This document shows, piece after piece, positions 1 through 8,766 of a stretch of 64,000 nucleotides of DNA. The notes under the pieces were generated by a model. That model was given only the letters and a program-made list of their open reading frames with translations, was not told the DNA's origin and did no database searches. The stretch's first letter is position 1. The number at the start of each line of letters is the position of its first letter. The translations under genes and the position numbers were made by a program. This DNA comes from Virgibacillus phasianinus (lineage in GTDB: Bacteria; Bacillota; Bacilli; Bacillales; Amphibacillaceae), in contig NZ_CP022315.1 of assembly GCF_002216775.1 (NCBI RefSeq), forward strand, positions 2,728,001 through 2,792,000, given 5' to 3'.

Positions 1-671
1 ACGTGTTTATGTTTCACCGATTGTCAGACATGATTCGTTCAGTTATCAAGGATGTTTATTATTATACGAATAATGATGAAATAGATAAGATATTGGATCT
101 AACTCATTGGATTATTACTGGCGGGGACGATGAAAATATTGATACTACGGGAACAGAAGATCCTGGTTTATTTTTGGAATCATTATTTATTACTATGATC
201 AGAAACGCATGCACTGTTTATTATGATTCACTGGTAAAGTTTCGGATTAAGCCATTTAAGGAATTGATCAAATGTTTTACTGGACTAGCTATTGATGAGG
301 TGAAACGGGAAGAGGACCATCAATCATTTGTTCACGCACTGCGGGAATATATTGTTAAAAAGAAAGCAGTTGTCCCCGCTGTTTATATGCTTCAGGGCGA
401 TCCTTTTATCTTTTTTGATGCGAATGGCAAACGATTTTCAAACATGGAATTAAATATGATTATGAAGCAGGAACCTTTATATATCGTTGGCCTTGATAGT
501 AATGAAAAGAATTTATCCCCTTTGATCGCAATGGCACCGGAGAATATTAAAATTTTTGGTGATAATCCTGTTGAGCCAAAAACGCTAACAGTTATCAATG
601 TTTTTCAGGAACGAGTGGAATTTCAGCCGATGCATAACTTCCCGTTTCCGAAGTATTTAAAAAAATTATGA
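1..671 (+). CDS. ytxC: YtxC-family protein, 5' end cut by window
   Basis: The reading frame is open from the first bases of the window and stops at 671, so the start codon lies upstream; about 222 codons are visible. The protein looks soluble and has no catalytic motif that I recognise. The call rests on its position directly upstream of the thrS leader, as in B. subtilis, where ytxC precedes thrS, and on the overall look of the YtxC sporulation-associated family. The molecular function is unknown. A short inverted repeat with AAGGATCC follows the stop, and the thrS leader promoter lies inside it. Confidence 0.7.
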   Translation, partial: VFMFHRLSDMIRSVIKDVYYYTNNDEIDKILDLTHWIITGGDDENIDTTGTEDPGLFLESLFITMIRNACTVYYDSLVKFRIKPFKELIKCFTGLAIDEVKREEDHQSFVHALREYIVKKKAVVPAVYMLQGDPFIFFDANGKRFSNMELNMIMKQEPLYIVGLDSNEKNLSPLIAMAPENIKIFGDNPVEPKTLTVINVFQERVEFQPMHNFPFPKYLKKL

Positions 672-679
672 GTTGATCC

Positions 680-708
680 TTGTATAATAAGGATCCGAAT
701 GCTATAAT
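680..708 (+). promoter_or_regulatory. sigma-A promoter of the thrS leader
   Basis: TTGTAT at 680-685 and TATAAT at 703-708 are separated by 17 bp, and the -10 is extended (TGcTATAAT). Transcription would start near 715, just upstream of the T-box leader. Confidence 0.6.
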
Positions 709-714
709 ATAAAA

Positions 715-985
715 ATATATATTACATGATATTTGGTTATGATAAGGACAAGGTCATTTGAGCCTTATACAGAATAGAGAAGGAAGTCACGGCTGAAAGC
801 TTCCTTACGTATAACAAATGATTACCACCTTTGAACTCTACTATTGAAATAACAGTAAGTAGTAGCGTAGATTCTGCGTTAAAGATTAATGAAGCCGTGA
901 TACATTATCGCGGGAATCAGGGTGGAACCACGTGTTAAGCGCTCGTCCCTTTGCAATGGAGCAAGGGGATGGGCGTTTTTATTTT
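715..985 (+). promoter_or_regulatory. T-box leader of thrS
   Basis: A leader of about 300 nt precedes thrS. The hallmark T-box AGGGTGGAACCACG is at 919-932. It is followed by a terminator stem (GCGCTCGTCCC ... GGGGATGGGCG) and a T-run ending near 980. Upstream, an AAGGAAG/CTTCCTT stem-loop fits distal stem I. The ACC triplet in ATTACCACC (about 813-815) is the likely threonine specifier. Uncharged tRNA-Thr would favour the antiterminator and switch thrS on. The specifier assignment is inference; the T-box itself is clear. Confidence 0.92.
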
Positions 986-1025
986 TGTGCCTAAATAAGT
1001 AAATATGTAGAAGGAGTGTTATAGT

Positions 1026-2969
1026 ATGGAAAACATCAACATTATTTTCCCAGATGGTGCAAGTAAAGAGTTTCCAAAAGGAACAACTGGGGAAGACATC
1101 GCCTTTTCCATTTCACCTGGATTAAAAAAACAAGCATTAGCAATCAAGCTGGATGGAAAACTGGTTGATTTACGACGTGAGTTAATGGATGGTGGAAAAA
1201 TAGAAATTATCACCTATAAAAATCAAGAAGGTTTGGAAGTGGTACGGCATTCAACCGCTCATCTTATGGCACAAGCTATCAAGCGGCTTTACAAAAATGT
1301 CAAATTCGGTGTTGGTCCAGTTATTGAAGAAGGCTTTTACTACGATATGGATCTGGATGAGTCTATTACTCCTGAAGACCTGCCAAAAATTGAAAAGGAA
1401 ATGCAGCGTATCGTTGATGAGAATCTGGAAATTGAACGAATTGAAGTTTCAAGGGAAGAAGCAAAGGAAATGTTTCGGGCGATTGGGGATGACTTAAAAC
1501 TTGAGCTAATCGACGCCATTCCGCGTGACGAACAAGTTACCATTTACAAGCAAGGCGAATTTTTTGATCTTTGCAGAGGTATTCATGTTCCTTCCACAAG
1601 TAAAATCAAAGCTTTTAAATTGTTAAGCATTTCTGGTGCTTATTGGCGCGGGAACAGTAATAATCAACAACTGCAACGAATTTATGGAACTGCCTTTGAA
1701 AAGAAGGGGCAGCTTGATGAATATTTACATTTACTAGAGGAGCGTAAGGAACGTGACCATCGCAAGCTCGGTAAGGAGTTGGAGATATTTACTGTTTCTC
1801 AAAAAGTGGGACAAGGGTTACCGCTCTGGCTGCCTAAGGGGGCGACAATCCGTCGTAATATCGAACGCTATATAGTGGATTTAGAAGAGCGGCTGGGTTA
1901 TGACCATGTGTACACACCGGTACTGGGCAGTGTAGAACTATATAAAACAAGCGGACACTGGGATCACTATAAGGAAGATATGTTTCCGACTTTGGAAATG
2001 GATAATGAAGACTTAGTGTTACGGCCAATGAACTGTCCGCATCATATGATGGTCTATAAAAATCAGCTGTATAGTTATCGTAATCTGCCGGTAAGGATTG
2101 CTGAATTAGGTACTATGCATCGTCATGAAATGAGCGGGGCACTTGCAGGATTACAGCGCGTTCGTGCAATGACATTGAATGACGCCCATATTTTTGCCCG
2201 CCCTGATCAATTGAAAGAAGAATTTATTCGGGTTGTTGAACTAGTACAAAAAGTTTATCAAGACTTTGGTATTGATGACTATTATTTCCGTCTTTCCTAC
2301 CGGGATCCTGAGGACAAGGAAAAGTATGTTGATAATGATGCAATGTGGGATAAAGCACAGGCTATGTTAAAAGAAACAATGGAGGATATGAAGCTTGATT
2401 ACGTAGAAGCCGAGGGCGAAGCAGCCTTTTACGGCCCTAAGTTAGACGTGCAAGTAAAAACTGCCTTAGGAAAAGATGAAACTTTATCAACTGTTCAAAT
2501 GGACTTCCATTTACCGGAACGTTTTGACTTAACCTATATCGGAGAAGATGGTAAGGAGCATCGCCCAGTGGTTATCCACCGTGGTGTTGTTTCTACGATG
2601 GAACGCTTTGTTGCATTCCTGCTTGAAGAATATAAAGGGGTATTTCCAACCTGGTTAGCACCCGTACAAGTAAAAGTAATTCCAGTTTCGCCAACTGCGC
2701 ATTTAGACTATGCGAAAAAAGTGGCAGACAAATTGAGATTACAAGGTGCGCGCGTGGAGGTTGATGAACGTGATGAAAAAATCGGTTATAAAATCCGTGC
2801 TGCCCAAACACAGAAGATCCCTTATGGGTTAGTGGTTGGGGATAATGAGATAAAAGAAAATGCGGTTAATGTGCGTAAATATGGAGAAAAGAATTCTGAG
2901 ACAATCAGCTACAATGCATTTGAACAATCCATTACTAAAGAAATAAAAAATAAAACACTGTACAACTAA
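1026..2969 (+). CDS. thrS: Threonyl-tRNA synthetase
   Basis: This class II synthetase charges tRNA-Thr. It has 647 residues, the usual length. A TGS domain occupies about residues 1-62. The editing domain follows, with the RHSTAHL motif (His75, His79). The catalytic core carries NCPHH (Cys337 is a zinc ligand) and the motif-2 region [10 protein letters not shown]. The C-terminus is the anticodon-binding domain. The ATG at 1026 follows GAAGGAG. Expression is controlled by the T-box leader immediately upstream. The gene is monocistronic, because a sigma-A promoter for infC follows it. Confidence 0.98.
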   Translation: MENINIIFPDGASKEFPKGTTGEDIAFSISPGLKKQALAIKLDGKLVDLRRELMDGGKIEIITYKNQEGLEVVRHSTAHLMAQAIKRLYKNVKFGVGPVIEEGFYYDMDLDESITPEDLPKIEKEMQRIVDENLEIERIEVSREEAKEMFRAIGDDLKLELIDAIPRDEQVTIYKQGEFFDLCRGIHVPSTSKIKAFKLLSISGAYWRGNSNNQQLQRIYGTAFEKKGQLDEYLHLLEERKERDHRKLGKELEIFTVSQKVGQGLPLWLPKGATIRRNIERYIVDLEERLGYDHVYTPVLGSVELYKTSGHWDHYKEDMFPTLEMDNEDLVLRPMNCPHHMMVYKNQLYSYRNLPVRIAELGTMHRHEMSGALAGLQRVRAMTLNDAHIFARPDQLKEEFIRVVELVQKVYQDFGIDDYYFRLSYRDPEDKEKYVDNDAMWDKAQAMLKETMEDMKLDYVEAEGEAAFYGPKLDVQVKTALGKDETLSTVQMDFHLPERFDLTYIGEDGKEHRPVVIHRGVVSTMERFVAFLLEEYKGVFPTWLAPVQVKVIPVSPTAHLDYAKKVADKLRLQGARVEVDERDEKIGYKIRAAQTQKIPYGLVVGDNEIKENAVNVRKYGEKNSETISYNAFEQSITKEIKNKTLYN

Positions 2970-2997
2970 AACTAAAATCTTTTAACCACTGGCCTGT

Positions 2998-3026
2998 TTG
3001 ACAGGTTAATGAATAAATGGTATAGT
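2998..3026 (+). promoter_or_regulatory. sigma-A promoter of infC-rpmI-rplT
   Basis: A perfect TTGACA (2998-3003) and TATAGT (3021-3026) are separated by 17 bp. The start point near 3033 would place the L20 leader in the 5' untranslated region. Confidence 0.75.
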
Positions 3027-3047
3027 GTAAAAGTTGAATAAAAATTA

Positions 3048-3182
3048 AATGATCAAAGACAAGTAGAAGCACCCGCTTCTCACCTGTCCAACGCATTAAT
3101 GTAGTTGGCTGGTTTCTAACTTCTTTAAATAAATGATTAAAGTCGTGTGGGTGCATGTATTGTACCTGCACTTTTTTTGTAC
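3048..3182 (+). promoter_or_regulatory. L20 leader (ribosomal protein L20 autoregulatory element)
   Basis: The region between the promoter and infC contains the characteristic AGAAGCACCC-GCTTCTCACC segment. It ends in an intrinsic terminator (GTGCATGTA/TACCTGCAC at 3151-3171, then a T-run). In Bacillales, L20 binds this leader and promotes termination, so the operon is autoregulated. Sequence and position match that element well. Confidence 0.85.
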
Positions 3183-3233
3183 TTGTCACTAATTGATCAG
3201 GATTACTTTACACTATTTTGGAGGTGGCTGGCT

Positions 3234-3749
3234 ATTAGCAAAGATATGAATGTCAATGAGAAAATTCGTGCTAGAGAAGTACGTCTTATCGATTCAAATG
3301 GTGATCAGCTTGGTGTGAAATCACGTCAGGAAGCATTGGAAATTGCCCAAACTAGAAACTTAGATTTAGTTCTAGTTGCAGCAAATGCGAAACCACCAGT
3401 TTGTCGTATCATGGACTATGGGAAATATCGTTATGAGCAGCAGAAAAAAGAAAAAGAAGCACGCAAAAAACAAAAGATTATCAATGTCAAAGAAGTTCGT
3501 TTTACACCTGGAATTGGCGAGCATGATTATGTAACAAAATTAAAGAATGCGAGAAAATTCCTTGAAAAAGGCGACAAAGTAAAAGCAGCAGTTCGTTTCC
3601 GCGGTCGCGCAATTACGCATAAAGAGCTTGGTCAGGAAGTATTAGACAGACTGGCTGAAGAATGTAAGGACATTTCAACGGTTGAATCAAAACCGAAAAT
3701 GGAAGGTCGTAACATGTTCATTATGCTTGCACCCTTAAACGAAAAATAA
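3234..3749 (+). CDS. infC: Translation initiation factor IF-3, ATT start
   Basis: IF-3 binds the 30S subunit and proofreads start-codon selection. The N-terminus reads (M)[18 protein letters not shown], the family's usual beginning. That places the start at the ATT codon at 3234, behind GGAGGTGG at 3220-3227. The open frame extends further upstream but would run into the leader terminator. Use of AUU at infC is a known autoregulatory feature of this gene. The product is 171 residues with N- and C-terminal IF-3 domains ([14 protein letters not shown] in the latter). It is the first gene of the operon with rpmI and rplT. Confidence 0.95.
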   Translation: MSKDMNVNEKIRAREVRLIDSNGDQLGVKSRQEALEIAQTRNLDLVLVAANAKPPVCRIMDYGKYRYEQQKKEKEARKKQKIINVKEVRFTPGIGEHDYVTKLKNARKFLEKGDKVKAAVRFRGRAITHKELGQEVLDRLAEECKDISTVESKPKMEGRNMFIMLAPLNEK

Positions 3750-3778
3750 TTCGTATCTGTTACAAGGAGGAAATACAC

Positions 3779-3973
3779 ATGCCTAAAATGAAAACCCATA
3801 AAGGTTCTCAAAAACGTTTTAAAAGAACCGGATCTGGAAAACTTAAACGTTCACACGCTTACACTAGTCACATGTTTGCACACAAATCACAAAAGCAAAA
3901 ACGTAAACTACGTAAAACTGCACTTGTGTCTGCTGGTGACTACAAACGCATTAAAGCGATGCTTCCAAAGTAA
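3779..3973 (+). CDS. rpmI: 50S ribosomal protein L35
   Basis: A 64-residue, very basic protein beginning [18 protein letters not shown], the L35 signature. The ribosome binding site AAGGAGG lies 8 nt before the ATG. It sits between infC and rplT in the conserved order and should be controlled by the same L20 leader. Confidence 0.98.
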   Translation: MPKMKTHKGSQKRFKRTGSGKLKRSHAYTSHMFAHKSQKQKRKLRKTALVSAGDYKRIKAMLPK

Positions 3974-4048
3974 GCTATTTGTACATGCTAATAAATTAAA
4001 ATTAAATGGATATACAATGATATAGATTTGTATTAGGAGGGAATTAAT

Positions 4049-4405
4049 ATGCCACGTGTAAAAGGTGGAACAGTTACGCGCAGACGTCGTAAACGCGTAC
4101 TAAAACTCGCAAAAGGTTATTATGGTTCAAAACGCACGCTATTTAAAACAGCTAAACAACAAGTAATGAAATCAGGTCAATATGCTTATCGTGACCGCAG
4201 ACAAAAGAAACGTGATTTCCGTAAACTTTGGATTACTCGTATTAATGCTGCAGCACGCATGAACGATATCTCATACAGCAAATTAATGCACGGATTAAAA
4301 GTTGCCGGTATTGAAGTAAACCGTAAAATGTTGTCAGATCTTGCAATCAATGATGAAAAAGCCTTCGGACAACTAGCGGAAAAAGCAAAAGCAGCTATTA
4401 AGTAA
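4049..4405 (+). CDS. rplT: 50S ribosomal protein L20
   Basis: A 118-residue basic protein beginning [23 protein letters not shown], typical of L20. It binds 23S rRNA early in 50S assembly and is the repressor that acts on the leader at 3048-3182. The ribosome binding site is AGGAGGG. The stop codon abuts a hairpin repeat element starting at 4406. Confidence 0.98.
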   Translation: MPRVKGGTVTRRRRKRVLKLAKGYYGSKRTLFKTAKQQVMKSGQYAYRDRRQKKRDFRKLWITRINAAARMNDISYSKLMHGLKVAGIEVNRKMLSDLAINDEKAFGQLAEKAKAAIK

Positions 4406-4675
4406 GAAAAGCGGAGTGGGCTTGTTCAGCAACGACAAGCATAGTCAAGAGACCGTAGAGCACATGCTCTTCGTGCTCGGAGTGTCTATTGGCTATGTCT
4501 CGAGTTGCTAGCCCACGAAGCTGGACAGAGAAAAGCGAAGGTGACTGGTTAGCGACGTACAAATAGATAGGACTGTGAAAGTGCGGTGAACTTTCCGTAC
4601 ATTCATCAGGACTATCTATTTGCAAGTTGCTAGGAGCCGCAGCTGGACAGAGAAAAGCGGAGTGGGCTTGTTCAG
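4406..4675. repeat. Family II repeat: two hairpin units between constant boundary motifs
   Basis: The motif GAAAAGCGGAGTGGGCTTG begins at 4406 and recurs at 4652, each time followed by TTCAG. A related boundary, GAAAAGCGAAGGTGACTGG, lies at 4530. The units are therefore 124 and 122 bp long. Each unit encloses a different hairpin: GCATAG ... CTATG in the first and AAATAGATAG ... CTATCTATTT in the second. Units end with AGCTGGACAGA just before the next boundary. Reverse-complement copies lie at 59973-60116 and a lone boundary at 28122. The region between rplT and ysdA holds nothing else except the terminator. Confidence 0.85.
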
Positions 4676-4697
4676 ATGCCCATTGCTAATAAAGTGT

Positions 4698-4732
4698 AAA
4701 ATAACCAAATTCGGATGAATTTGGTTATTTTT
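4698..4732 (+). terminator. Intrinsic terminator after rplT
   Basis: AAATAACCAAATTC, a GGAT loop, then GAATTTGGTTATTT and further T residues. The arms match perfectly, and the element lies after the repeat block and before ysdA. Confidence 0.75.
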
Positions 4733-4751
4733 ATAATAAAGGAACGATCAA

Positions 4752-5027
4752 ATGAATATGGAAACTGCAACTGTTTGGTATTTTATTATTATAAATATCA
4801 TTGCTTTTATTCTTATGGGAACGGATAAAAAACGGGCAATTAATCATCAATGGCGCATTTCAGAAAAAACACTTTTTGTAACAACAATTATTGGCGGATC
4901 GGTTGGAGCTATTGCAGGTATGAGATTTTTTAGGCATAAAACAAAACATCCGTTATTCACGATTGGCATGCCAGCAATTTTAATTATACAAGTTGTGGCA
5001 GCGTATTTAATTTTTAACATGTCATAA
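4752..5027 (+). CDS. ysdA: DUF1294-family small membrane protein (YsdA)
   Basis: A 91-residue protein with an N-terminal membrane helix (about residues 9-24), a basic DKKRAI segment, a glycine-rich GGSVGAIAGM helix and a C-terminal helix. This is the DUF1294 pattern. The FRHKTKHPLF segment is typical of the family. Its position after rplT matches ysdA of B. subtilis. Biochemical function is unknown. Confidence 0.9.
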   Translation: MNMETATVWYFIIINIIAFILMGTDKKRAINHQWRISEKTLFVTTIIGGSVGAIAGMRFFRHKTKHPLFTIGMPAILIIQVVAAYLIFNMS

Positions 5028-5111
5028 AGGCTCGTCTTATGTCATATACATGTACAAAGCACCAACATGCATACTGCAGTAGATGACAAAGGCAACCAGA
5101 GGAGGCATGAT

Positions 5112-5684
5112 ATGGAACTGTTTGGGAGTTATCTAATGGCGGTGATTGAAACTGGAGGTATTTTCGCACCACTATTATTTATCAGCTTTCACTTGCTAAG
5201 ACCATTGTTTTTCCTGCCAGTAGTGTTCATCTGTATTTCAGGTGGAATATTGTTTGGGGCAGTAGCAGGAACCGTCTATTCCATTATAGGAATTACACTA
5301 TCGAGTATAGGCTTCTATGGATTTATTCGATGGATGCCAAAAACGTTTGAGCGGCTTGTTCATTTGAAAGGGAAACTGATTGGCAAACACTCAGAGTTAA
5401 GCCCTTCTCAAATTGCTCTACTCCGTCTCGTACCGTTTATTCATTTTCATCTTTTGTCATTATGTTTAATTGAAGTCACTGAGGGCTTCAAAGATTATAC
5501 AAAATCATCGTTAATAACAAATATACCACTTGCAATTGTTTACACTTCAATTGGGAGATGGATTTCGAACTTATCCCCTTTTTATGTCATCGTGTTTTTG
5601 CTTGCATTATTACCACTTATTTATATTTTGAGAAGGAAAGAGGTCATCATTAAATGGAATGAATTCTTCCCAATACGTACCTAA
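5112..5684 (+). CDS. TVP38/TMEM64 (VTT-domain) membrane protein
   Basis: A polytopic membrane protein of 190 residues from the ATG at 5112, which follows GAGGAGG at 5100-5105 and is preferred over a longer frame from 5067. Hydrophobic helices surround a glycine-rich SGGILFGAVAGTVYSIIG segment, and the conserved LRLVPFIHF region follows. That arrangement is typical of the DedA-like VTT superfamily of lipid-scramblase or transport-related proteins. The exact substrate cannot be inferred. The gene lies between ysdA and the opposing ysdB and shares a bidirectional terminator with ysdB. Confidence 0.8.
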   Translation: MELFGSYLMAVIETGGIFAPLLFISFHLLRPLFFLPVVFICISGGILFGAVAGTVYSIIGITLSSIGFYGFIRWMPKTFERLVHLKGKLIGKHSELSPSQIALLRLVPFIHFHLLSLCLIEVTEGFKDYTKSSLITNIPLAIVYTSIGRWISNLSPFYVIVFLLALLPLIYILRRKEVIIKWNEFFPIRT

Positions 5685-5713
5685 AAAGGAATCCGGTCAA
5701 TGGATTCCTTTTT
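5683..5713. terminator. Bidirectional terminator between the VTT gene and ysdB
   Basis: AAAAAGGAATCC, a short loop, then GGATTCCTTTTT. The A-run and T-run flank the stem, so it can serve both converging genes. Confidence 0.8.
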
Positions 5714-5722
5714 ATTATCGCA

Positions 5723-6115
5723 TTATTCAATTGGTGTCAACACCAGCTCATTTACTGGATGTTTCCATTCAATTTTGGAATATGGATAACGTGTTAAAAT
5801 TTCCTTTTCAAGAAAGTAAAGATCATCCCGTGTAAATCCTTTTAGCTCCATTGGTTCATGAACAAACACGTGGATATTTACGACCTCAAAAGCTTGCTCA
5901 GTCGTACCAAGGTATTTTTCCCCCTCAAACGAACATCCTTTATAAACGAACAATAAATTCTTTTTACTATTATCCGGTTCATCCAAAAAGTAGAATTCAT
6001 TGTTTGCTTTCGCAATATGTAGTTTCCGTTTTGGATTTCGATAATATTGATAAAATGTGTAGACGAGAAGAATAATCGCAGCCACTATTAATATCCGAAA
6101 TAATATGATAATCAT
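5723..6115 (-). CDS. ysdB: Sigma-W pathway protein YsdB
   Basis: A 130-residue protein with one N-terminal membrane helix (about residues 3-24). A basic stretch and a soluble domain with HIAKANNEFYFLDE and KGFTRDDLYFLEKEI follow, as in YsdB. The start follows GAGGAG. In B. subtilis ysdB is a member of the sigma-W cell-envelope stress regulon, and a sigma-W-type promoter is visible upstream here. Its function in the envelope response is not defined. It is oriented against its neighbours. Confidence 0.88.
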   Translation of the reverse strand: MIIILFRILIVAAIILLVYTFYQYYRNPKRKLHIAKANNEFYFLDEPDNSKKNLLFVYKGCSFEGEKYLGTTEQAFEVVNIHVFVHEPMELKGFTRDDLYFLEKEILTRYPYSKIEWKHPVNELVLTPIE

Positions 6116-6150
6116 ATTCGACCGTCTCCTCTGAAAGTTTGTTATCCTTC

Positions 6151-6179
6151 TATACGTTTCTTACCTGCTATAGGTTTCA
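6151..6179 (-). promoter_or_regulatory. Probable sigma-W promoter of ysdB
   Basis: On the minus strand TGAAAC (6179-6174) and CGTATA (6156-6151) are 17 bp apart, matching the ECF sigma-W hexamers. The start would be near 6145, about 30 nt before the ysdB ATG. The spacing is at the long end for this sigma factor. Confidence 0.65.
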
Positions 6180-6236
6180 CATTTCGAAAGTTTTTCATGA
6201 TACAATCGTAATAAGGTTAGAAATGAGGGATAAATA

Positions 6237-6722
6237 ATGAACTGGGAAATACTATTTTCTATGCAAAATCAGCTGGATCGCCATATTGAAAAAAAGCATC
6301 ATGTAGAGCAATCAACACTGTTTGAGTCAAAGTATCTGGCTTTACTTGTTGAGATAGGTGAACTCGCAAACGAGACAAGATGCTTTAAATTTTGGAGTAC
6401 AAAAGCCCCTAGTGATGGAGAAACTATTTTGGAAGAATATGTTGACGGACTCCATTTCATTCTATCATTGGGAATTGAAAAAGGTTACAAATATGAATCG
6501 AGCGAAAATTACCAATCTGCAGGTACTGTTACCGAACAATTTAACCGGGTCTTTCGTTATTGTGTACAGTTTCATGAAAATACTACAGAAGAAAACTATA
6601 GAACGTTGTTTGAAAGCTTTTTGGCATTGGGAAAAATATTAGACTTTGATGAAAAGTCAATTATGGATGGTTATAAAAAGAAAAACGATAAAAATTATTT
6701 GCGGCAGGAACAGGGATATTAG
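6237..6722 (+). CDS. Dimeric dUTP diphosphatase (dUTPase_2/MazG-like)
   Basis: A 161-residue all-alpha NTP pyrophosphohydrolase. The metal-binding motif [15 protein letters not shown] (about residues 39-53) and the downstream [14 protein letters not shown] (about 64-77) supply the acidic Mg-binding residues. They match the dUTPase_2 family, which hydrolyses dUTP to dUMP and keeps uracil out of DNA. Such genes are often phage-borne but also occur on Bacillaceae chromosomes. In B. subtilis ysdB and ysdC are adjacent, so this gene is an insertion at that junction. The ATG follows GAGGGA. Confidence 0.82.
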   Translation: MNWEILFSMQNQLDRHIEKKHHVEQSTLFESKYLALLVEIGELANETRCFKFWSTKAPSDGETILEEYVDGLHFILSLGIEKGYKYESSENYQSAGTVTEQFNRVFRYCVQFHENTTEENYRTLFESFLALGKILDFDEKSIMDGYKKKNDKNYLRQEQGY

Positions 6723-6731
6723 CCAAATGTT

Positions 6732-6759
6732 TTGTTATTTTTCTAAATAAAGTTATAAT
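6732..6759 (+). promoter_or_regulatory. Candidate sigma-A promoter of ysdC
   Basis: TTGTTA (6732-6737) and TATAAT (6754-6759) with a 16-bp spacer, just upstream of the ysdC ribosome binding site. Confidence 0.45.
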
Positions 6760-6796
6760 TGATAGTGGACTAAACTTAAAGGGGGAAATTATACAT

Positions 6797-7882
6797 ATGC
6801 CAAAATTAGATGAAACACTGACTATGTTAAAGGATTTAACAGATGCAAAAGGTATTCCAGGAAATGAAAAAGAGCCAAGAAATGTTATGGAAAATTATAT
6901 TAAACCATATGCAGATGAAGTTTTCACAGATAACCTTGGAAGCCTGATTGCTAAAAAGGTTGGAAATGAAAATGGTCCGAAAATAATGGTAGCGGGCCAC
7001 TTGGATGAAGTTGGCTTCATGATTACCCGTATCGATGATAAGGGCTTCGTTTATTTCCAGACAGTTGGCGGATGGTGGGGACAAGTAATGCTTGCCCAAC
7101 GTGTAACTATTATGACTGGTAATGGCGATGTTACAGGTATTATCGGTTCACAGCCACCACATGTTTTATCGGCTGAAGCACGTAAAAAGCCAGTGGATAT
7201 TAAGGATATGTTTATTGATATTGGTGCATCAAGTAAAGAGGAGGCTCTGGAATTCGGTGTGAAACCTGGTGATGCAGTTGTACCTTATTTTGAATTCACG
7301 CAATTAAAAAATGAAAAGATGCTGCTAGCTAAAGCCTGGGATAATCGCATTGGCTGTGCAATTGCAATTGATGTACTAAAACAGCTAAAAGGTACTAATC
7401 ATCCAAACGTTGTCTATGGAGTAGGAACCATTCAGGAAGAAGTTGGGTTACGTGGAGCAAAAACTTCTACACACGCAATTAAGCCAGATATTGGTTTCGC
7501 CGTTGATGTAGGAATCGCGGGCGACATGCCAGGAGTATCAGATAAAGATGCTGACAGCAAACTTGGTGATGGTCCACAAATTATTTTATATGATGCATCA
7601 ATGGTCTCACATAAAGGTGTACGTGACTTTATCGTCAACACTGCTGAGGAGCACAACATTCCATTTCAATATGCATCAATACCTGGAGGGGGAACAGACT
7701 CCGGATCTATTCATTTAACGGCAAATGGAGTACCGGCACTTTCCATTACAATCGCTACCAGATATATTCATTCACATGCAGCAATTTTACACAGGGACGA
7801 CTTTGAAAATGCAGTAAAATTGATTGTAGAAGCAATAAAAAAATTAGATAGTGATAAGGTGAAGGAGATCGTCTTATCCTAG
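6797..7882 (+). CDS. ysdC: M42-family metallo-aminopeptidase
   Basis: A 361-residue cytosolic zinc/cobalt exopeptidase of the M42 glutamyl-aminopeptidase/endoglucanase type. Metal-site motifs are visible: [11 protein letters not shown] (about residues 66-76), WDNRIGCA, the catalytic [17 protein letters not shown] and the C-terminal PGGGTDSG and RYIHSHA. Length and motif order are normal. The ATG follows AAAGGGGG. It is the orthologue of YsdC by position, and it probably degrades peptides in the cytosol. Confidence 0.92.
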   Translation: MPKLDETLTMLKDLTDAKGIPGNEKEPRNVMENYIKPYADEVFTDNLGSLIAKKVGNENGPKIMVAGHLDEVGFMITRIDDKGFVYFQTVGGWWGQVMLAQRVTIMTGNGDVTGIIGSQPPHVLSAEARKKPVDIKDMFIDIGASSKEEALEFGVKPGDAVVPYFEFTQLKNEKMLLAKAWDNRIGCAIAIDVLKQLKGTNHPNVVYGVGTIQEEVGLRGAKTSTHAIKPDIGFAVDVGIAGDMPGVSDKDADSKLGDGPQIILYDASMVSHKGVRDFIVNTAEEHNIPFQYASIPGGGTDSGSIHLTANGVPALSITIATRYIHSHAAILHRDDFENAVKLIVEAIKKLDSDKVKEIVLS

Positions 7883-7923
7883 TAACATAAAGGCTTAGAC
7901 AAGAAGTGTTTTAGCCGAGGGAA

Positions 7924-7982
7924 ATCCGAACTAGGATTCAAAATTCTTTAATTAGATTTTGTACTAGTTCGGATATTTTTTT
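7924..7982 (+). terminator. Intrinsic terminator after ysdC
   Basis: ATCCGAACTAG (7924-7934) pairs with CTAGTTCGGAT (7964-7974), followed by ATTTTTTT. Confidence 0.8.
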
Positions 7983-8017
7983 GGCTGTTTTTGCAAATTT
8001 TAATTGTCTATAAACAG

Positions 8018-8092
8018 CGACAAAACAGCAGCGGAAAACAACCCAGCGCATACGTCAAAGGTTATATCAACTGCGTATCACTAGGATCAGAC
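8018..8092. repeat. Family III repeat, copy 1
   Basis: The segment contains CGACAAAACAGCA, then GCGGAAAACAACCCAGCGCA, then TACGTC and TTATATCAA. The same ordered modules recur at 59781-59905 with small changes and extra sequence between them. It lies in the gap between ysdC and the end of the ABC-2 module. Confidence 0.65.
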
Positions 8093-8094
8093 CG

Positions 8095-8766
8095 TTAAAA
8101 AATTTCTGGGGTTGTCCCAGCTTCTTGCAATATATTTTGATAAAATGTATCTTCACCAATACATAATACCCGGTCACATACATTTATAATTTCATCCATG
8201 TCATGAGAAGTGAAAAGAATCATTGTATTTTTTTCAGCGGCCAGTTGTTGCAGATAGCTGCTGATTTCATTTTTGGATTTCAAATCGATTCCGACAGTGG
8301 GTTCATCTAACAGTAGTAGTTCTGGATCATGGATAAGGCTGATAGCCATATTTAATTTACGTTTCATGCCGCCGGATAAATGTTTGACTGGTTCTTTCCA
8401 TTTATCTAAATTCATGTCCATACACAGTTGTTGCAGTTCATCGGTTGTTTTGTTAACAGTGGATAGCTTTTCAAAAAAGACCATGTTCTCCTGTACAGTA
8501 AATTCCTCCCATATGGCAATTTCCTGTGGTACGAATCCGATCATTTGTCTCACTTTCTTGATGTTTTTGTCAAATTGAATGGAATGGAGAGAAAGGCTTC
8601 CACTTGTTGGTTTTGACAATGATGCCAGGATGTTCAGCAATGTTGATTTACCGGCCCCATTCTCCCCGACAAGACCAACGATTTCACCGGGATTGATCAT
8701 AAAAGATAAGGAATTCAATACCCTAGTTTTTCCATATTTTTTCGATAATGAAGTTACATTAAGCAT
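8095..8766 (-). CDS. ABC exporter ATP-binding protein
   Basis: A 223-residue ABC ATPase. It has Walker A GENGAGKST, signature LSGGMKRKL, Walker B LLLLDEPTVGID and the H-loop TSHDMDE, so it should be active. The ATG at 8766 (MLNVTSLSKKYG) follows GAAAGGAGC and overlaps the upstream permease by 8 nt. It is the last gene of a leftward operon with two ABC-2 permeases and an anchored protein, so it should power that exporter. The substrate is unknown; drug/lipid and peptide export are both possible. Confidence 0.92.
   Translation of the reverse strand: MLNVTSLSKKYGKTRVLNSLSFMINPGEIVGLVGENGAGKSTLLNILASLSKPTSGSLSLHSIQFDKNIKKVRQMIGFVPQEIAIWEEFTVQENMVFFEKLSTVNKTTDELQQLCMDMNLDKWKEPVKHLSGGMKRKLNMAISLIHDPELLLLDEPTVGIDLKSKNEISSYLQQLAAEKNTMILFTSHDMDEIINVCDRVLCIGEDTFYQNILQEAGTTPEIF

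Noticed and set aside
2593-2811. Reverse-strand frame opposite thrS
   Set aside because: It is a shadow of the conserved thrS coding frame without a ribosome binding site.
4406-4675. Possible CRISPR array because of regularly spaced repeats
   Set aside because: The spacing is about 122 bp, the spacers are palindromic, there are only three boundaries and no cas genes.
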